DNA of 64,000 nucleotides from Pectobacterium peruviense (GCF_002847345.1 NZ_LXFV01000026.1:1-64000); one strand, 5' to 3'. Shown: positions 8,728-18,099, counted from the stretch's first letter. Notes: generated from the sequence alone by a model not told the origin. Made by a program: numbers and translations.

Positions 8728-9723
8728 ATGCTGATTGGTGTTTTATTTGCGCTTGCCGCTGGGCTGATGTGGGGATTGATTTTCGTTGGGCCGCTGCTCG
8801 TACCGGACTATTCTGCCGCATTGCAGTCCACTGGACGCTATCTGGCTTTTGGGTTGATTGCCCTGCCGCTGGCCTGGCTCGATCGCCGCCGCCTGCGCAA
8901 ACTTACCCGCAGCGACTGGCTGGAAGCCACGAAGCTCACCGTTATCGGCAACCTGCTGTACTACTTTCTGCTCGCCAGCGCGATTCAACGCACCGGCGCG
9001 CCGATATCAACGATGATTATCGGCACGCTGCCCGTCGTGATTTCCGTGACCGCCAATGTGCTGTACAGCAAGCATGACGGCCGTGTGGCCTGGCGTCGAC
9101 TTCTCCCTTCGCTGCTGTTGATTGCCGCCGGACTGATCTGCGTCAATATTGCCGAGCTGAAAGGCAATACGGACACATTCGATGTATGGCGTTACACCAG
9201 CGGCATTGCGATGGCATTTTGCGCGGTCATTTGCTGGACCTGGTATCCGCTGCGCAATGCACGCTGGCTGCGCGACCACAAAAGCAATACGCCGCTTACC
9301 TGGGCCACCGCACAAGGTCTGGTCACGCTACCGCTGGCACTGGTGGGTTATATTCTGGTGTGTGGTCATCTGGCGCTGACGGATGCGACGTTTACGCAAC
9401 CGTTCGGCCCACGGCCTGAGGTTTTCATCCCACTGATGATTGCGATTGGTCTGTTTTGTTCATGGATCGGCACGCTATTTTGGAACGAGGCAAGCCAACG
9501 CCTGCCGACGGTACTGGTAGGGCCGTTGATTGTATTTGAAACGCTGGCGGGGCTGGCCTATGCCTTTATGATTCGGCAATCCTGGCCGCCGCTGTTGACG
9601 CTCTGCGGCATCGCCTGCCTGATTATCGGTGTAATCTGCGCCATACGGGTGAAACCGGAACCTGTCGTTGTGAAAAAATCAACGGTGGTAGAAGTTCAGG
9701 TGCCGGTTTCACGAGCCGAGTGA
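8728..9723 (+). CDS. EamA-family (drug/metabolite) inner-membrane transporter
   Basis: 331 residues with about ten hydrophobic segments in two repeats, typical of EamA/RhaT-like exporters. The start MLIGVLFALAAGLMWGLIFVGPLL, and WRRLLPSLLLIAAGLICVN and CAVICWTWYP, are characteristic. The C-terminal 30 residues are hydrophilic and cytoplasmic. The transported metabolite is not evident. The AraC-type gene just upstream is its likely regulator. Confidence 0.82.
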   Translation: MLIGVLFALAAGLMWGLIFVGPLLVPDYSAALQSTGRYLAFGLIALPLAWLDRRRLRKLTRSDWLEATKLTVIGNLLYYFLLASAIQRTGAPISTMIIGTLPVVISVTANVLYSKHDGRVAWRRLLPSLLLIAAGLICVNIAELKGNTDTFDVWRYTSGIAMAFCAVICWTWYPLRNARWLRDHKSNTPLTWATAQGLVTLPLALVGYILVCGHLALTDATFTQPFGPRPEVFIPLMIAIGLFCSWIGTLFWNEASQRLPTVLVGPLIVFETLAGLAYAFMIRQSWPPLLTLCGIACLIIGVICAIRVKPEPVVVKKSTVVEVQVPVSRAE

Positions 9724-9754
9724 AAGCGAGTGAGGAAATAAGGCAAGTCGTCCG

Positions 9755-10252
9755 TTATGTCCGGCTTGCCAGCTTCTGAAACAGTTCAGTCAGTTGCGCT
9801 TCATCCCTTGCGCCCTGATGCTGATCGGTCACCTTACCATTAGCATCAATGATAAATGAGGTCGGCGTACCGCTGACCTGATAGCGCTCTTTGGTAATCC
9901 CCAACTGATCGCGCACCACCGGATACGTCACACTATGGTGTGCCAGCATCGAGGTGATATCTACGCTATCCGGATCGGTGTTAACCGCCACAACGACCAC
10001 TTTATCGCCATAGTCCTTGCTTAGCTTCTCCAGCGCGCCCATTTCGATCATGCAGCCGCCGCAGCCCGACGACCAGAAATTCAGGTACACGCTTTTCCCC
10101 TGCCAGCGCGACAGATCCACCTGCTGGCCAGCCAGATCGTAGGCTGCCAGCGCAGGTGCTTGTGCCCCGACGCTAACCTGCTCTTCCTTACAGCCGCTCA
10201 GCGCGATAGCGCCCAGCAGGCAAAGCGCGGTAATACCGTTACGCCATTTCAT
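9755..10252 (-). CDS. TlpA-like thioredoxin-fold lipoprotein of the iron-uptake cluster
   Basis: 165 residues. The N-terminus is a lipoprotein signal with lipobox LSGC near residues 17-20. A thioredoxin fold follows, with redox motif CGGC inside YLNFWSSGCGGCMIEMG and the cis-proline region SGTPTSFIID. I chose ATG 10252, which starts the signal peptide and overlaps the ATPase gene's end by 14 bases. It is the last of seven same-strand genes. Thioredoxin-like proteins also end the Campylobacter P19 cluster, where they are thought to support the oxidoreductive side of iron uptake. The redox partner is unknown. Confidence 0.82.
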   Translation of the reverse strand: MKWRNGITALCLLGAIALSGCKEEQVSVGAQAPALAAYDLAGQQVDLSRWQGKSVYLNFWSSGCGGCMIEMGALEKLSKDYGDKVVVVAVNTDPDSVDITSMLAHHSVTYPVVRDQLGITKERYQVSGTPTSFIIDANGKVTDQHQGARDEAQLTELFQKLASRT

Positions 10253-10955
10253 GATGATTGACCTCTTCACCAAAATACTTACCGTGTTGCAAACGGATAA
10301 TGCGGTCAGCAAACCGCCCCAATTCAGGATTGTGCGTCACCATCACAATGGTACGCCCCTGCCGATGCAGATCTTTCAGCAGATCCAACACCCGCCGTTC
10401 ATTCTCTTCGTCCAGATTTCCCGTCGGTTCATCGGCGAAAATCACCGGAGGCTCATTGACCAATGCGCGAGCGATGCAGACGCGCTGCTGTTCACCGCCA
10501 GAAAGTTGGCTCGGTAAGTGATCCATACGATGCGCCAGCCCAACCTGCTCAAGCACGCGCTGTGCTGCGGCTTCATCCACCACGCTGTGGTAATGCTGCG
10601 CCAGCATCACGTTTTCCAGCGCGGTTAGAAACGGAATCAGGTGGAACTGTTGAAATACCAGCCCAATTTTATCGGCACGGAACTGACGTCGCCCTTCCTC
10701 ATCCAGCGCCGCCGCATCGACACCGTCCAACAGCACCTGCCCTTCGCTTACCGTATCCAGACAGGTAAGAATGTTCATTAGCGTAGTTTTACCGGAACCG
10801 GACGCGCCCATGATGGCGACAAACTCACCGCGTGCGATGCGGATATTGATATCTTCCAGCGCGGTAACCTGACCAAAGCGTTTATAGAGCTGGCGAGTTT
10901 CAATCACCGCTTCCGTTGCCTGCGCCTTTTCCTGCGCGTTTACCTCTACAGACAT
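10239..10955 (-). CDS. ABC transporter ATPase of the P19-type iron cluster (LolD/MacB type)
   Basis: 238-residue ATPase. Walker A is GASGSGKTT, signature LSGGEQQR, Walker B VIFADEPTGNLD, then the histidine in MVTHN; this pattern marks the LolD/MacB/FtsE-like class, which pairs with FtsX-type rather than import permeases. It lies 4 bases after the FtsX-type permease gene and overlaps the lipoprotein gene. In C. jejuni the matching gene is in the P19 iron cluster. It probably powers a mechanotransmission-type complex with the two FtsX proteins rather than import by itself (inference). Confidence 0.85.
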   Translation of the reverse strand: MSVEVNAQEKAQATEAVIETRQLYKRFGQVTALEDINIRIARGEFVAIMGASGSGKTTLMNILTCLDTVSEGQVLLDGVDAAALDEEGRRQFRADKIGLVFQQFHLIPFLTALENVMLAQHYHSVVDEAAAQRVLEQVGLAHRMDHLPSQLSGGEQQRVCIARALVNEPPVIFADEPTGNLDEENERRVLDLLKDLHRQGRTIVMVTHNPELGRFADRIIRLQHGKYFGEEVNHHEMA

Positions 10956-10959
10956 CGCA

Positions 10960-12099
10960 CTACTCTCCTTTCAAAACTTTGGCCGGTTCGACGTAAATCG
11001 CCCGCCGGGTAGGAACCACTGCCGCAACCGCCGCGACCAGCAGAGACAGCCCCAGCGTGAGCGGGAACACCGGCAAACGCAGCGAAATAGTCGCGTTGAA
11101 TACCGCCATCCCCAGCACTTGTGCCAGCAGATAACCCAGCAGCGAACCGCACACCACGGCCGCCAGCGCGATAATGCCGGTTTCAGCCAGCATCTGCCGG
11201 ATGATGTCTCGTCCACTCGCACCCAGCGCTTTTTGTAGCGCAAACTCGCGCGCGCGTTCGCCAACAATCGCCATCAGCGTGGTGTTCACACACAGTGAAG
11301 ACAAAACGAGGATCACCGCCGATACCAGCCCCATCAGCCCTTTGATTTTATTCAGCACCTGACCTTCCGACGCCGATACTTTCAGAATCGGGCGGATCTC
11401 CAATTGTGGATACTGCTGCTGGAGTTGGGCAGCAAAGCGATCGACCTGACCCAGATCGTTGCTGACGCTGAGCAGCGCATTGCTGATCGCGCCTTCTTTA
11501 TCCAGCCACTTTTGCGCCAGATCCAGATTCACGATCAGCATGTTGTCTGTCGCATCGCCGGATTCCACAATGCCTTTAATCTGCAAGCGCTGCTTCTCGC
11601 CATCGTCCACCAGCGTAATGCTGTCGCCGACTTTGACGTTCAACCGCTCCGCTAGTTTTACCCCGATCATGGCATTACGATCGTCGAAGCTGACGCCAAT
11701 CCAGTTGCCCGTGACCTGCCAGTACGGTGCCAGTTGGCGTAGCGATTCGAACCACACGCCCATCAGCACCACTTTCTCCAGCTCCGTACGCGCCATGCCA
11801 TACAGATAAGGACTGGATGCATTGATTAACCCAGCTGGTGCGTTGTCGATAATCGGCTGAAATGTGCTTTGTGGGATCGTATTGCCACGCGCTGGGCCAA
11901 TGTAGAAATTCGCGCCAAAGGTACGCAGTTCCTGGCTCATCTTGGCATTGATATCAAAATAGACGGCGGACATCGCTGTCACAATCGCCGCCCCTACCGT
12001 CAGTGCGGCAAACACCACGCTGACGCGCTGCATACGCAACCGCAGCGCGCGAAAAACCAAACGCCAGAACATACTGTTCATCCAGCTATTAGCGCCCAT
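10960..12099 (-). CDS. FtsX-like permease 2 of the P19-type iron cluster
   Basis: 379 residues: one N-terminal membrane helix, a periplasmic domain of about 200 residues, then three C-terminal helices (VSAVILVLSSLCVNTTLMAIVG onward), the MacB/FtsX layout. Between the helices is the cytoplasmic motif REFALQKALGASGRDI. I chose ATG 12099: GGAGG lies six bases before it, and it overlaps the stop of the preceding gene by 11 bases, so the two are coupled. It should work with the ATPase at 10239-10955 and the paralogous permease upstream. Confidence 0.83.
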   Translation of the reverse strand: MGANSWMNSMFWRLVFRALRLRMQRVSVVFAALTVGAAIVTAMSAVYFDINAKMSQELRTFGANFYIGPARGNTIPQSTFQPIIDNAPAGLINASSPYLYGMARTELEKVVLMGVWFESLRQLAPYWQVTGNWIGVSFDDRNAMIGVKLAERLNVKVGDSITLVDDGEKQRLQIKGIVESGDATDNMLIVNLDLAQKWLDKEGAISNALLSVSNDLGQVDRFAAQLQQQYPQLEIRPILKVSASEGQVLNKIKGLMGLVSAVILVLSSLCVNTTLMAIVGERAREFALQKALGASGRDIIRQMLAETGIIALAAVVCGSLLGYLLAQVLGMAVFNATISLRLPVFPLTLGLSLLVAAVAAVVPTRRAIYVEPAKVLKGE

Positions 12100-13378
12100 A
12101 CAGCACCTCCACCGGATAGAGTTTGGCAATTTTCCGTGCTGGGAACCACGTTCCGATAATAGCGATCAACATCGAGATCACCAGCACGCACGGGATAACG
12201 ATCCACGCAAAGCTCAAGGGTACGCCAAACAGCATCAGGCCAATCGCTTTCGCCAGCCCCCAGCCTGCGACACAGCCTGCGATGCCGCCCGCCAACCCGC
12301 TCAGTGCCGCTTCCAGATAAAACAGCAGCATGATTTGCCACTGGCGTGCACCCAGCGCTTTCATCAGCCCGATTTCTTTGGCGCGTTCCATGATGGTGCT
12401 GGTCATCAGCGAGGCAATCCCCATCGCAGAAGCCACCAGCGCCGCAAAAGTCACCACCGCCAATAGCAGTTGAATCTTGTCGATCACCACGCCTTCCGAC
12501 GCAGCCACCTGCCAAATGGGGCGCACGACCGAACCGGAAATAGCTTCTTCCAACTGGTGCGCAATCGAAGACACATACGCGGTGCAGTACCAGAGGTCAT
12601 ATTCTTCGGCGTTGAGCGCTTCCAGATTCTCACGCGCCCGCCGCGACAGTTCATTTTCTGGCACGGTTAACGCCGACACGCGGATGGCCTGAATTTTACC
12701 CGCCAGTCCTAGCAGCGATTGCACTGTTGCCAGCGGCATCACCAGTCGACTTTCTTCATCGCCGCCGCTGCTCAGAATGCCGCTAATTTCTACCGTCGCA
12801 TCCCCTTTCGATCCGTGCAGCGCGAGTTTATCCCCCACTTTCCAGCCCGTTTGCGTTGCCAGCTGTTTCCCCACCAGCACTTGCGCCACATTTTCCGCTG
12901 TCACCGGTTCCTGCGGCCACTGCCCTACCACCTGCCAGTATGGGCTAACGGTCATTTGCCCTGTGCGATAGTCTTCTTCATCCGGTACGGCGACAGGCTG
13001 AGAAAAGAACGTACCCAATACGGCAACGGGCTGACCATTGATCTCAACATCACCGCTTAGCAGCGGCGCGAAACCAACAATATTATTGCGCCAGAAGATA
13101 TCTTTGATGTTCGGCAGCTCGGCTTCATCAAGAAAATCCTGCCCTTCCAGCGGATTACTGCGCTCGCCGAACAGCGTGGGCAGCGCCGCCTGACCCGCGG
13201 GTTCAATCAAAATATTCGCGCCGTAGGACTTCAGCTCACGCGCCATCTTGTCACCGATATCGATGGACACTGCCAGCAGCGCGGAGATCAGCCCCGCCGC
13301 CAAAAATACGGTCAACACCGCCAGCGATTTGCGCCGAATATTTCTGCGCCAGGACTGACGTAACAGTCGCCACAGCAT
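12089..13378 (-). CDS. FtsX-like permease 1 of the P19-type iron cluster
   Basis: 429 residues with the same MacB/FtsX architecture: first helix SLAVLTVFLAAGLISALLA, long periplasmic domain, and three C-terminal helices around MERAKEIGLMKALGARQWQI. It is paralogous to the next gene, with which it overlaps. Its start is two bases after the stop of the DUF2318 gene. Two tandem FtsX-type genes followed by one ATPase are also the arrangement in the C. jejuni P19 cluster. Likely inner-membrane part of a heterodimeric transporter or energy-coupling complex. Confidence 0.83.
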   Translation of the reverse strand: MLWRLLRQSWRRNIRRKSLAVLTVFLAAGLISALLAVSIDIGDKMARELKSYGANILIEPAGQAALPTLFGERSNPLEGQDFLDEAELPNIKDIFWRNNIVGFAPLLSGDVEINGQPVAVLGTFFSQPVAVPDEEDYRTGQMTVSPYWQVVGQWPQEPVTAENVAQVLVGKQLATQTGWKVGDKLALHGSKGDATVEISGILSSGGDEESRLVMPLATVQSLLGLAGKIQAIRVSALTVPENELSRRARENLEALNAEEYDLWYCTAYVSSIAHQLEEAISGSVVRPIWQVAASEGVVIDKIQLLLAVVTFAALVASAMGIASLMTSTIMERAKEIGLMKALGARQWQIMLLFYLEAALSGLAGGIAGCVAGWGLAKAIGLMLFGVPLSFAWIVIPCVLVISMLIAIIGTWFPARKIAKLYPVEVLYGR

Positions 13379-13380
13379 GA

Positions 13381-14778
13381 TTATTCCTCCTCCGCCGGTT
13401 CGCCAGCCGCCGCTTTGGCCGTGGCAAATTTCGCGGGACTTTCGCGGAAGCGGTTATAGTTCGCTTCCGACGAGAAGAAGTAGGTTTTACCGCCGTAGCG
13501 ATATTTATGCTCTGCGTTCACGTTGGTCAGCTTGGAACCATCAACCGGATCGATCACGTCCATCGATACCACCGTCGAGAAGTAGTTAGTGCCAGCCGCC
13601 AGCGAAGCGCGTCCAATCACCAGTTCATTATCGTCGTTGCTCCATCCTTCAATCGGCACCGGATTGCAGCCGCCCGCTTTCCCGATAGAAGGAATGAAAA
13701 TATGCACGCCGCAGGCGACACAAATCACCTGATTGCCCTCCATCACGTAGCCCTGATCGCCGCACAGCAGACAGGCATCAAACACCACGCCCAGACGCAG
13801 ACGGTCGGGATAGCGGTTAATGATGAAAAAGCGCACGGCCTTGCCATCATCGGCAATCCAGACGAAGCGATGCAGCTTGCCATCGCGTACCTGCTCAATC
13901 GGAATATGCACTTTGCCATCGGCCGCCAGCGTTACCGGCTGGGCTTCCGACAAGCGAGGCGGCTGCGACGCCACCTTGTCCCAATAGAGCTGAGCGAAGA
14001 CGACAACCAGCAGCGCCGCTACCGTCGCCAGCAGCGTACGGCGCACATTACGATAGCCTGCTGTCGCTTTGCGTTTTTCAATCGCCTCATGCGTGGCCTG
14101 CATCTCACGGCGCGCATGCAATAGCGGCCAGACCAAACTGGCGGCTAAAACCGCCATAACCAACGCACTGAGGTAATTCAATAAATAGGCGCTATTGGTG
14201 ACGTGCGCCACATAGCTCAGGCGCGGTTTGGTTAACCCTAGCGCCTGGAGTTTCATCAATAACAGCAGCAGATTGCCGCTTATGGGCAACAGCAGAAGCA
14301 CAACCAGCAAAGCCAGCAGCGGCCAACGCAGTAAACGAATGCGGCGCACAATCATGCCGCACAGCGCGGCACAAAACACTAGCCAGCCAAATGCCACTAT
14401 CACGGCGCTGAAATTCAACAGCAGATCGGTATTCACGACATGCGTGGTCGTCAACGCGGTCAGATTGGGATCGTTGCCCCAATGCACCGCAGCACCGGCC
14501 ACTAACAGCGCCTGCCACACATAGCCGAGACGCGGATGGGAAAAGCACTGACAGGCAAGAAACAGGATCAAAGCAAGCGCTTGAAGTGCCGTAAACCCAA
14601 GCAGAAACGCTTGCCCGTTAGGAAAGTGAACACCAATAAATGTACCGGCACACAGCGCCAGTAGCGTGACCCAGGCCAGCGGCCCGATCGTCGGTGTAGA
14701 ACGATGACTCCAGTTCAGCCCCAGCAAGAGTGCAATCGGCAGGAAGGATTGGAGTGTCGTGATAAAGAAATAACTCAT
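13381..14778 (-). CDS. DUF2318 (Fe-S/heme-like) membrane protein of the P19-type iron cluster
   Basis: 465 residues. The first 240 or so hold seven to eight membrane helices; after a further helix (TLLATVAALLVVVFAQLYW) comes a soluble domain with CLLCGD, ICVACG and GGCNP. These paired CxxC motifs define DUF2318 proteins, which accompany FTR1 and P19 in bacterial iron-uptake clusters and are thought to bind metal and move electrons. The start codon abuts a dispersed repeat (14780-14880), and the best Shine-Dalgarno sequence, AAGGTGA, lies inside that repeat about 12 bases upstream. Confidence 0.83.
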   Translation of the reverse strand: MSYFFITTLQSFLPIALLLGLNWSHRSTPTIGPLAWVTLLALCAGTFIGVHFPNGQAFLLGFTALQALALILFLACQCFSHPRLGYVWQALLVAGAAVHWGNDPNLTALTTTHVVNTDLLLNFSAVIVAFGWLVFCAALCGMIVRRIRLLRWPLLALLVVLLLLPISGNLLLLLMKLQALGLTKPRLSYVAHVTNSAYLLNYLSALVMAVLAASLVWPLLHARREMQATHEAIEKRKATAGYRNVRRTLLATVAALLVVVFAQLYWDKVASQPPRLSEAQPVTLAADGKVHIPIEQVRDGKLHRFVWIADDGKAVRFFIINRYPDRLRLGVVFDACLLCGDQGYVMEGNQVICVACGVHIFIPSIGKAGGCNPVPIEGWSNDDNELVIGRASLAAGTNYFSTVVSMDVIDPVDGSKLTNVNAEHKYRYGGKTYFFSSEANYNRFRESPAKFATAKAAAGEPAEEE

Positions 14779-14779
14779 A

Positions 14780-14880
14780 TATACCCGTCACCTTTCAAGT
14801 TGCAGGTGTGTTGGCTTTGTTACTCGGCCCACACATGGGCCTCGCCGCTGCAAACCGCGTTCAAGTTGCAGGTGCGTTGG
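14780..14880. repeat. Degenerate copy A of dispersed TATACCC-ended repeat
   Basis: Begins TATACCCGTCA at 14780, the same end as the repeats at 23117, 31753 and 35765. Inside it a 21-base unit starting TTCAAGTTGCAGGTG occurs twice (14794-14814 and 14860-14880) with one mismatch. The opposite end of the element is missing. It sits between the P19 gene and the DUF2318 start codon and supplies the latter's ribosome binding site. Confidence 0.65.
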
Positions 14881-14929
14881 TTAAGCATGCTGTCTGACGG
14901 CATCAGTACACTAACCAGAAAATCACCGC

Positions 14930-14960
14930 CTCTGCGGGCAGCAATAATGTACCCGCAGAG
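14930..14960 (-). terminator. Stem-loop after the P19 gene
   Basis: Perfect nine-base arms CTCTGCGGG (14930-14938) and CCCGCAGAG (14952-14960), 42 bases beyond the P19 stop. The T tail on the minus strand is poor, so it may be partial, allowing more P19 than downstream product, or may stabilise the 3' end. Confidence 0.55.
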
Positions 14961-15001
14961 ACGTGAACATGACCGCGACAGTGCATCGCGGACAGAAGAC
15001 C

Positions 15002-15529
15002 TTATTCTATGCCGACGTATTTGAAGTCAAAGCTGACATCAAACGGTTTCCACCAGCGGCCTACGCCCGTTTCACCATCGGTGTGACGGTGCATACCGGC
15101 TTTTGACGGCGGATCGATGTGGTAAGTCACTTTATAGTTGCCCACGCCCATCATTTTGATGTTCGCGCCGTAGTGTGGGCCATCGCTGGCAACCATCGGC
15201 ATAAAGGTTCCTTCCTGCTTCGCACCGGTATCCGTGTTGGTCAGGGTGTAAGCAATCGTCAGGAACGGCATCCACTCACCGGCACCGAAACCGTTCTTGT
15301 TGCCTTCAGCAGCATGAATATCCGCTTCCAAATGGATGTCCGCTTTAGCAGCAGGCAGCCCCATCCCACGCGGTTCCATGTCGATAGGTTGCAGATAAAC
15401 GGCCGCAATTTCCATTTCGTTCAGGGAAACAGGCTCACCTGCTGGATATTCTTTAAACGCCAGCGCAGCCGGCGCGGTGAAAATACCGGCAATAACGGCA
15501 CCCGCAATCAGACTTTTTTGCATATTCAT
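15002..15529 (-). CDS. fetP: Periplasmic iron-binding protein, P19/FetP (Tp34) family
   Basis: 175 residues with a signal peptide ending near AALA/F. The mature protein is a P19/FetP type: KEYPAGEPV near the start, MEPRGMGLPAAKADIHLEAD with the methionine/histidine metal-ligand pattern, and KAGMHRHTD near the C-terminus. These proteins bind copper and iron in the periplasm and hand iron to an FTR1-type permease, here encoded 123 bases upstream. ATG 15529 has GAGG nine bases before it; starts at 15544 or 15538 are also possible and would only lengthen the signal peptide. The symbol follows the E. coli FetMP system and is by analogy. Confidence 0.85.
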   Translation of the reverse strand: MNMQKSLIAGAVIAGIFTAPAALAFKEYPAGEPVSLNEMEIAAVYLQPIDMEPRGMGLPAAKADIHLEADIHAAEGNKNGFGAGEWMPFLTIAYTLTNTDTGAKQEGTFMPMVASDGPHYGANIKMMGVGNYKVTYHIDPPSKAGMHRHTDGETGVGRWWKPFDVSFDFKYVGIE

Positions 15530-15651
15530 CAAACCCATCCTCATCTCAGTCGTCTCCCCTCACACTTGTGTCGCCAGGCGATTGGGGTTGTTATGGTTAT
15601 TTTCTGCTCTTATTGCTTTCAGTATTAAATTAATGTCGAATTCATTCTTTA

Positions 15652-17556
15652 TCAGACGGCTGACGCTCTGCGCCGCATCACCCACAGGGCGAGTAACGCT
15701 GCGGCAACCAGCACAACTTGTGGGATCAGCGTTTCCACATAAGGATAAATACCCAGCCAGCTGATTTCCGGCACGCTAGTCAACAACGTCGGTTCAAACA
15801 GTTTGCCTTCGATCAGTTCCAGTACGCCTTTACCTGCGAACACAAACGCCATCAGGTACATAAAGCAGCCGGTAAACATGAAGAACGGCTTAAGCGGTAA
15901 TTTGACGATGGTGTAGCGCATCACAAAGTAAGCGATCAGTAAGATCACACAGCCGATGGCAAACCCAGCCAGAATGGAGAGGTGCCCCGCCATATTGTTG
16001 GCATCACCCACCAGCGCGTAGTAGAACAACACCGTCTCCGCACCTTCGCGGTACACGGCCAGAAAACTGGTTAGCCACAGACCGATCATGGAACCGCTGC
16101 TCAGCGAATGGGACAGTTTGCCTTCCAGATAAGCCTTCCAGTGCCGCGCTTCCACTTTGGACAACAGCCAGTAGCTCATGAAGAACAGCATCACCACGGC
16201 GATCAGCATCGTAATGCCTTCCAGCAACTCACGGCTGGCACCCGAATTGGTGAACACAAGTTGGAAAATGACCGCGGTAATCACGCTACACAGCAATGCG
16301 ACGTAAACCGACTGGCGAATCAGCGACAGCTTGTCCTGCTGATTGTTTTTCACCAGATAGGCCACGATCGCCGCCACAATCAGCAAGGCCTCCAGCCCTT
16401 CACGCACAATAATCATCAGGCTGTATATCAACAGGCTCCAGTGCGTTTCACCGCCGTCGCCTAGCATGGCGACCGCCTTCGCCAGTTCCTGCTGCAACGC
16501 GTCGGCCTGTCCTTGCAACTGCTCCACAGGCTGTTTGGCATTCATCATGCTCACCAGACGGGTGAAATACCCTTCCAGCGTCGATTTGAACGCCGCATCA
16601 CGAGAACCGACTTTGTTCTCCATGCCCGTCGCTTCAAACAGATCAAAGTAGGTGTCCTGCACCGCCATGATGGCGGGTTTAATCTGACCCTCGCGATATT
16701 GTGCGATAGCGGCGGCAATGGCCTGATTGATATCCTCGGAGACTTTCGCCCAGTTCGCATCCGGCACGGCATCAGTATCGGCATTCGCGGCAGGTGTCGC
16801 CGTTGCCTGCTGGCTATCGCGCGTTGTCGGCAACCCCGGTAAGACATCCTCGATATCTTGCAACAGCGTGGTGACCCGATAGGCAACGTCTGTCAGTTGC
16901 TCGGGTTGGCTGGCTAACGTAATCAATGCAGAGAATTGTTGATTAATGGAAGCAGCCTGCTGCGCCGAGCGATTCTGCCGGACAGACATTTCCATCTCGG
17001 AGTTTTTAAACCCCTGATAGTGCGCCTGCTGCACGCTCTGGCTGGCCTTTTTGTAATCGCCGGCCTGATATTCCGTCACGGCCAGCGCGAGCTGGTCATC
17101 GATGATTTTAAAACTCTGTTGCCAGTACGGCGCGATCTCAGCATTGTCGTAGGCACCGTGCTGCTCCTGCGCAACCAGCTTGTGCCCTTCCGACAGCACG
17201 GGCAAAACAGCATCCAGTTCACCCTTCAGCCATGAGATTTTTGCCTGCACGTCAGCCTGCGGTTTTCCTTCGCCAATCATGCGGCGAATTTCACCAAAGG
17301 TCGCTTCTAGCTGATAGCTTTTTTGCGCGGAGATATTGATGCGGATAGGGCCTTCGAGGTTTTCAAATACCTCAAAATAGGCCATCTGAACTTCAGTGCG
17401 GGCGTCATCCGGCTTTTGCTGCTCATAGAGCTGAGCCGTTTTATCCAGCCTGGTTTCGATATCTTGAATGAATGTGGCGTAATCGGTCGCGGCAACTGCC
17501 ACTGAACAGCTCAACAACCAACACAACAACAGAAGCGTTTTTTGCCAGATAGACAT
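15652..17556 (-). CDS. fetM: FTR1-family high-affinity iron permease with periplasmic domain (FetM-like)
   Basis: 634 residues. A signal-like N-terminus (TLLLLCWLLSCSVAVAA) is followed by a long periplasmic region rich in helices up to about residue 370, then seven membrane segments. The two iron-ligand motifs of FTR1 permeases are intact: REGLEALLIVAAI and, later, REGAETVLFYYAL. The long N-terminal domain distinguishes FetM and Campylobacter-type permeases from EfeU. ATG 17556 starts the signal peptide; a GTG at 17574 is the alternative, and neither has a strong ribosome binding site. A Fur box lies 23 bases upstream (17579-17597). First gene of the cluster. Confidence 0.88.
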   Translation of the reverse strand: MSIWQKTLLLLCWLLSCSVAVAATDYATFIQDIETRLDKTAQLYEQQKPDDARTEVQMAYFEVFENLEGPIRINISAQKSYQLEATFGEIRRMIGEGKPQADVQAKISWLKGELDAVLPVLSEGHKLVAQEQHGAYDNAEIAPYWQQSFKIIDDQLALAVTEYQAGDYKKASQSVQQAHYQGFKNSEMEMSVRQNRSAQQAASINQQFSALITLASQPEQLTDVAYRVTTLLQDIEDVLPGLPTTRDSQQATATPAANADTDAVPDANWAKVSEDINQAIAAAIAQYREGQIKPAIMAVQDTYFDLFEATGMENKVGSRDAAFKSTLEGYFTRLVSMMNAKQPVEQLQGQADALQQELAKAVAMLGDGGETHWSLLIYSLMIIVREGLEALLIVAAIVAYLVKNNQQDKLSLIRQSVYVALLCSVITAVIFQLVFTNSGASRELLEGITMLIAVVMLFFMSYWLLSKVEARHWKAYLEGKLSHSLSSGSMIGLWLTSFLAVYREGAETVLFYYALVGDANNMAGHLSILAGFAIGCVILLIAYFVMRYTIVKLPLKPFFMFTGCFMYLMAFVFAGKGVLELIEGKLFEPTLLTSVPEISWLGIYPYVETLIPQVVLVAAALLALWVMRRRASAV

Positions 17557-18099
17557 AAGCGTGTGGTGAAGCACAAATGATATTTATTCTTATTATCACT
17601 TTGAAGTCGTCATCTGTCTTGATTTACGTCACGAAAAGATAAGCAAGAATGACTTTAGTATGTAACAAATAGTTTCAATCATTTATTTAACGTCAAAAAA
17701 TCCCATCACCTTCCTATACCCTTGGGAAAATACGGTTTTTGATCGCAAAAACGGCAAAATACCACCGTCAAAACAAAGCAATAATCATGCCTAAATTTAA
17801 AATAAATGGCTCTATCTCCAGAGACTACCGTCTTAAAATAGCATTTCTTTACACTACCACAGTCAGATTTACAGAATAAAATGCCATTTTTCCTCTGTAA
17901 TCCAAGGCATTAGGCAGGTTTCTGTTAACGCTTTTCGCCACTATTTTTGGCCGACAGCCCAATAACTTTCACTCTCTCACCAGATACCAACGAAACTGGC
18001 AGACTCCTTTCCGCCCTGTTTGTTATCAGCCTCGTTGGCTATCTCATACCCAACCTTTGTATGCGTTCAACTTCTGTCGCGCATTCAACCCACTACGGA
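17557..18099. other. Intergenic region between FTR1 gene and chemoreceptor 3' end
   Basis: 543 bases. The side next to the FTR1 gene holds the Fur box (17579-17597) and AT-rich promoter sequence. A small inverted repeat lies at 17735-17752 (GTTTTTG / CAAAAAC). The remainder is non-coding to my eye; a short frame at 17947-18141 has no ribosome binding site and overlaps the chemoreceptor 3' end. Confidence 0.5.
17579..17597 (-). promoter_or_regulatory. Fur box upstream of the FTR1/P19 iron cluster
   Basis: Read on the minus strand, the 19 bases GATAATAAGAATAAATATC match the Fur consensus GATAATGATAATCATTATC at 15 of 19 positions. It ends 23 bases before the FTR1-type start codon, overlapping the expected promoter or leader, so iron-loaded Fur would repress the whole cluster. 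Confidence 0.7.

Noticed and set aside
13507..14124. 205-codon plus-strand frame inside the DUF2318 gene
   Set aside because: Antisense shadow; the minus-strand product has clear CxxC motifs and operon context.
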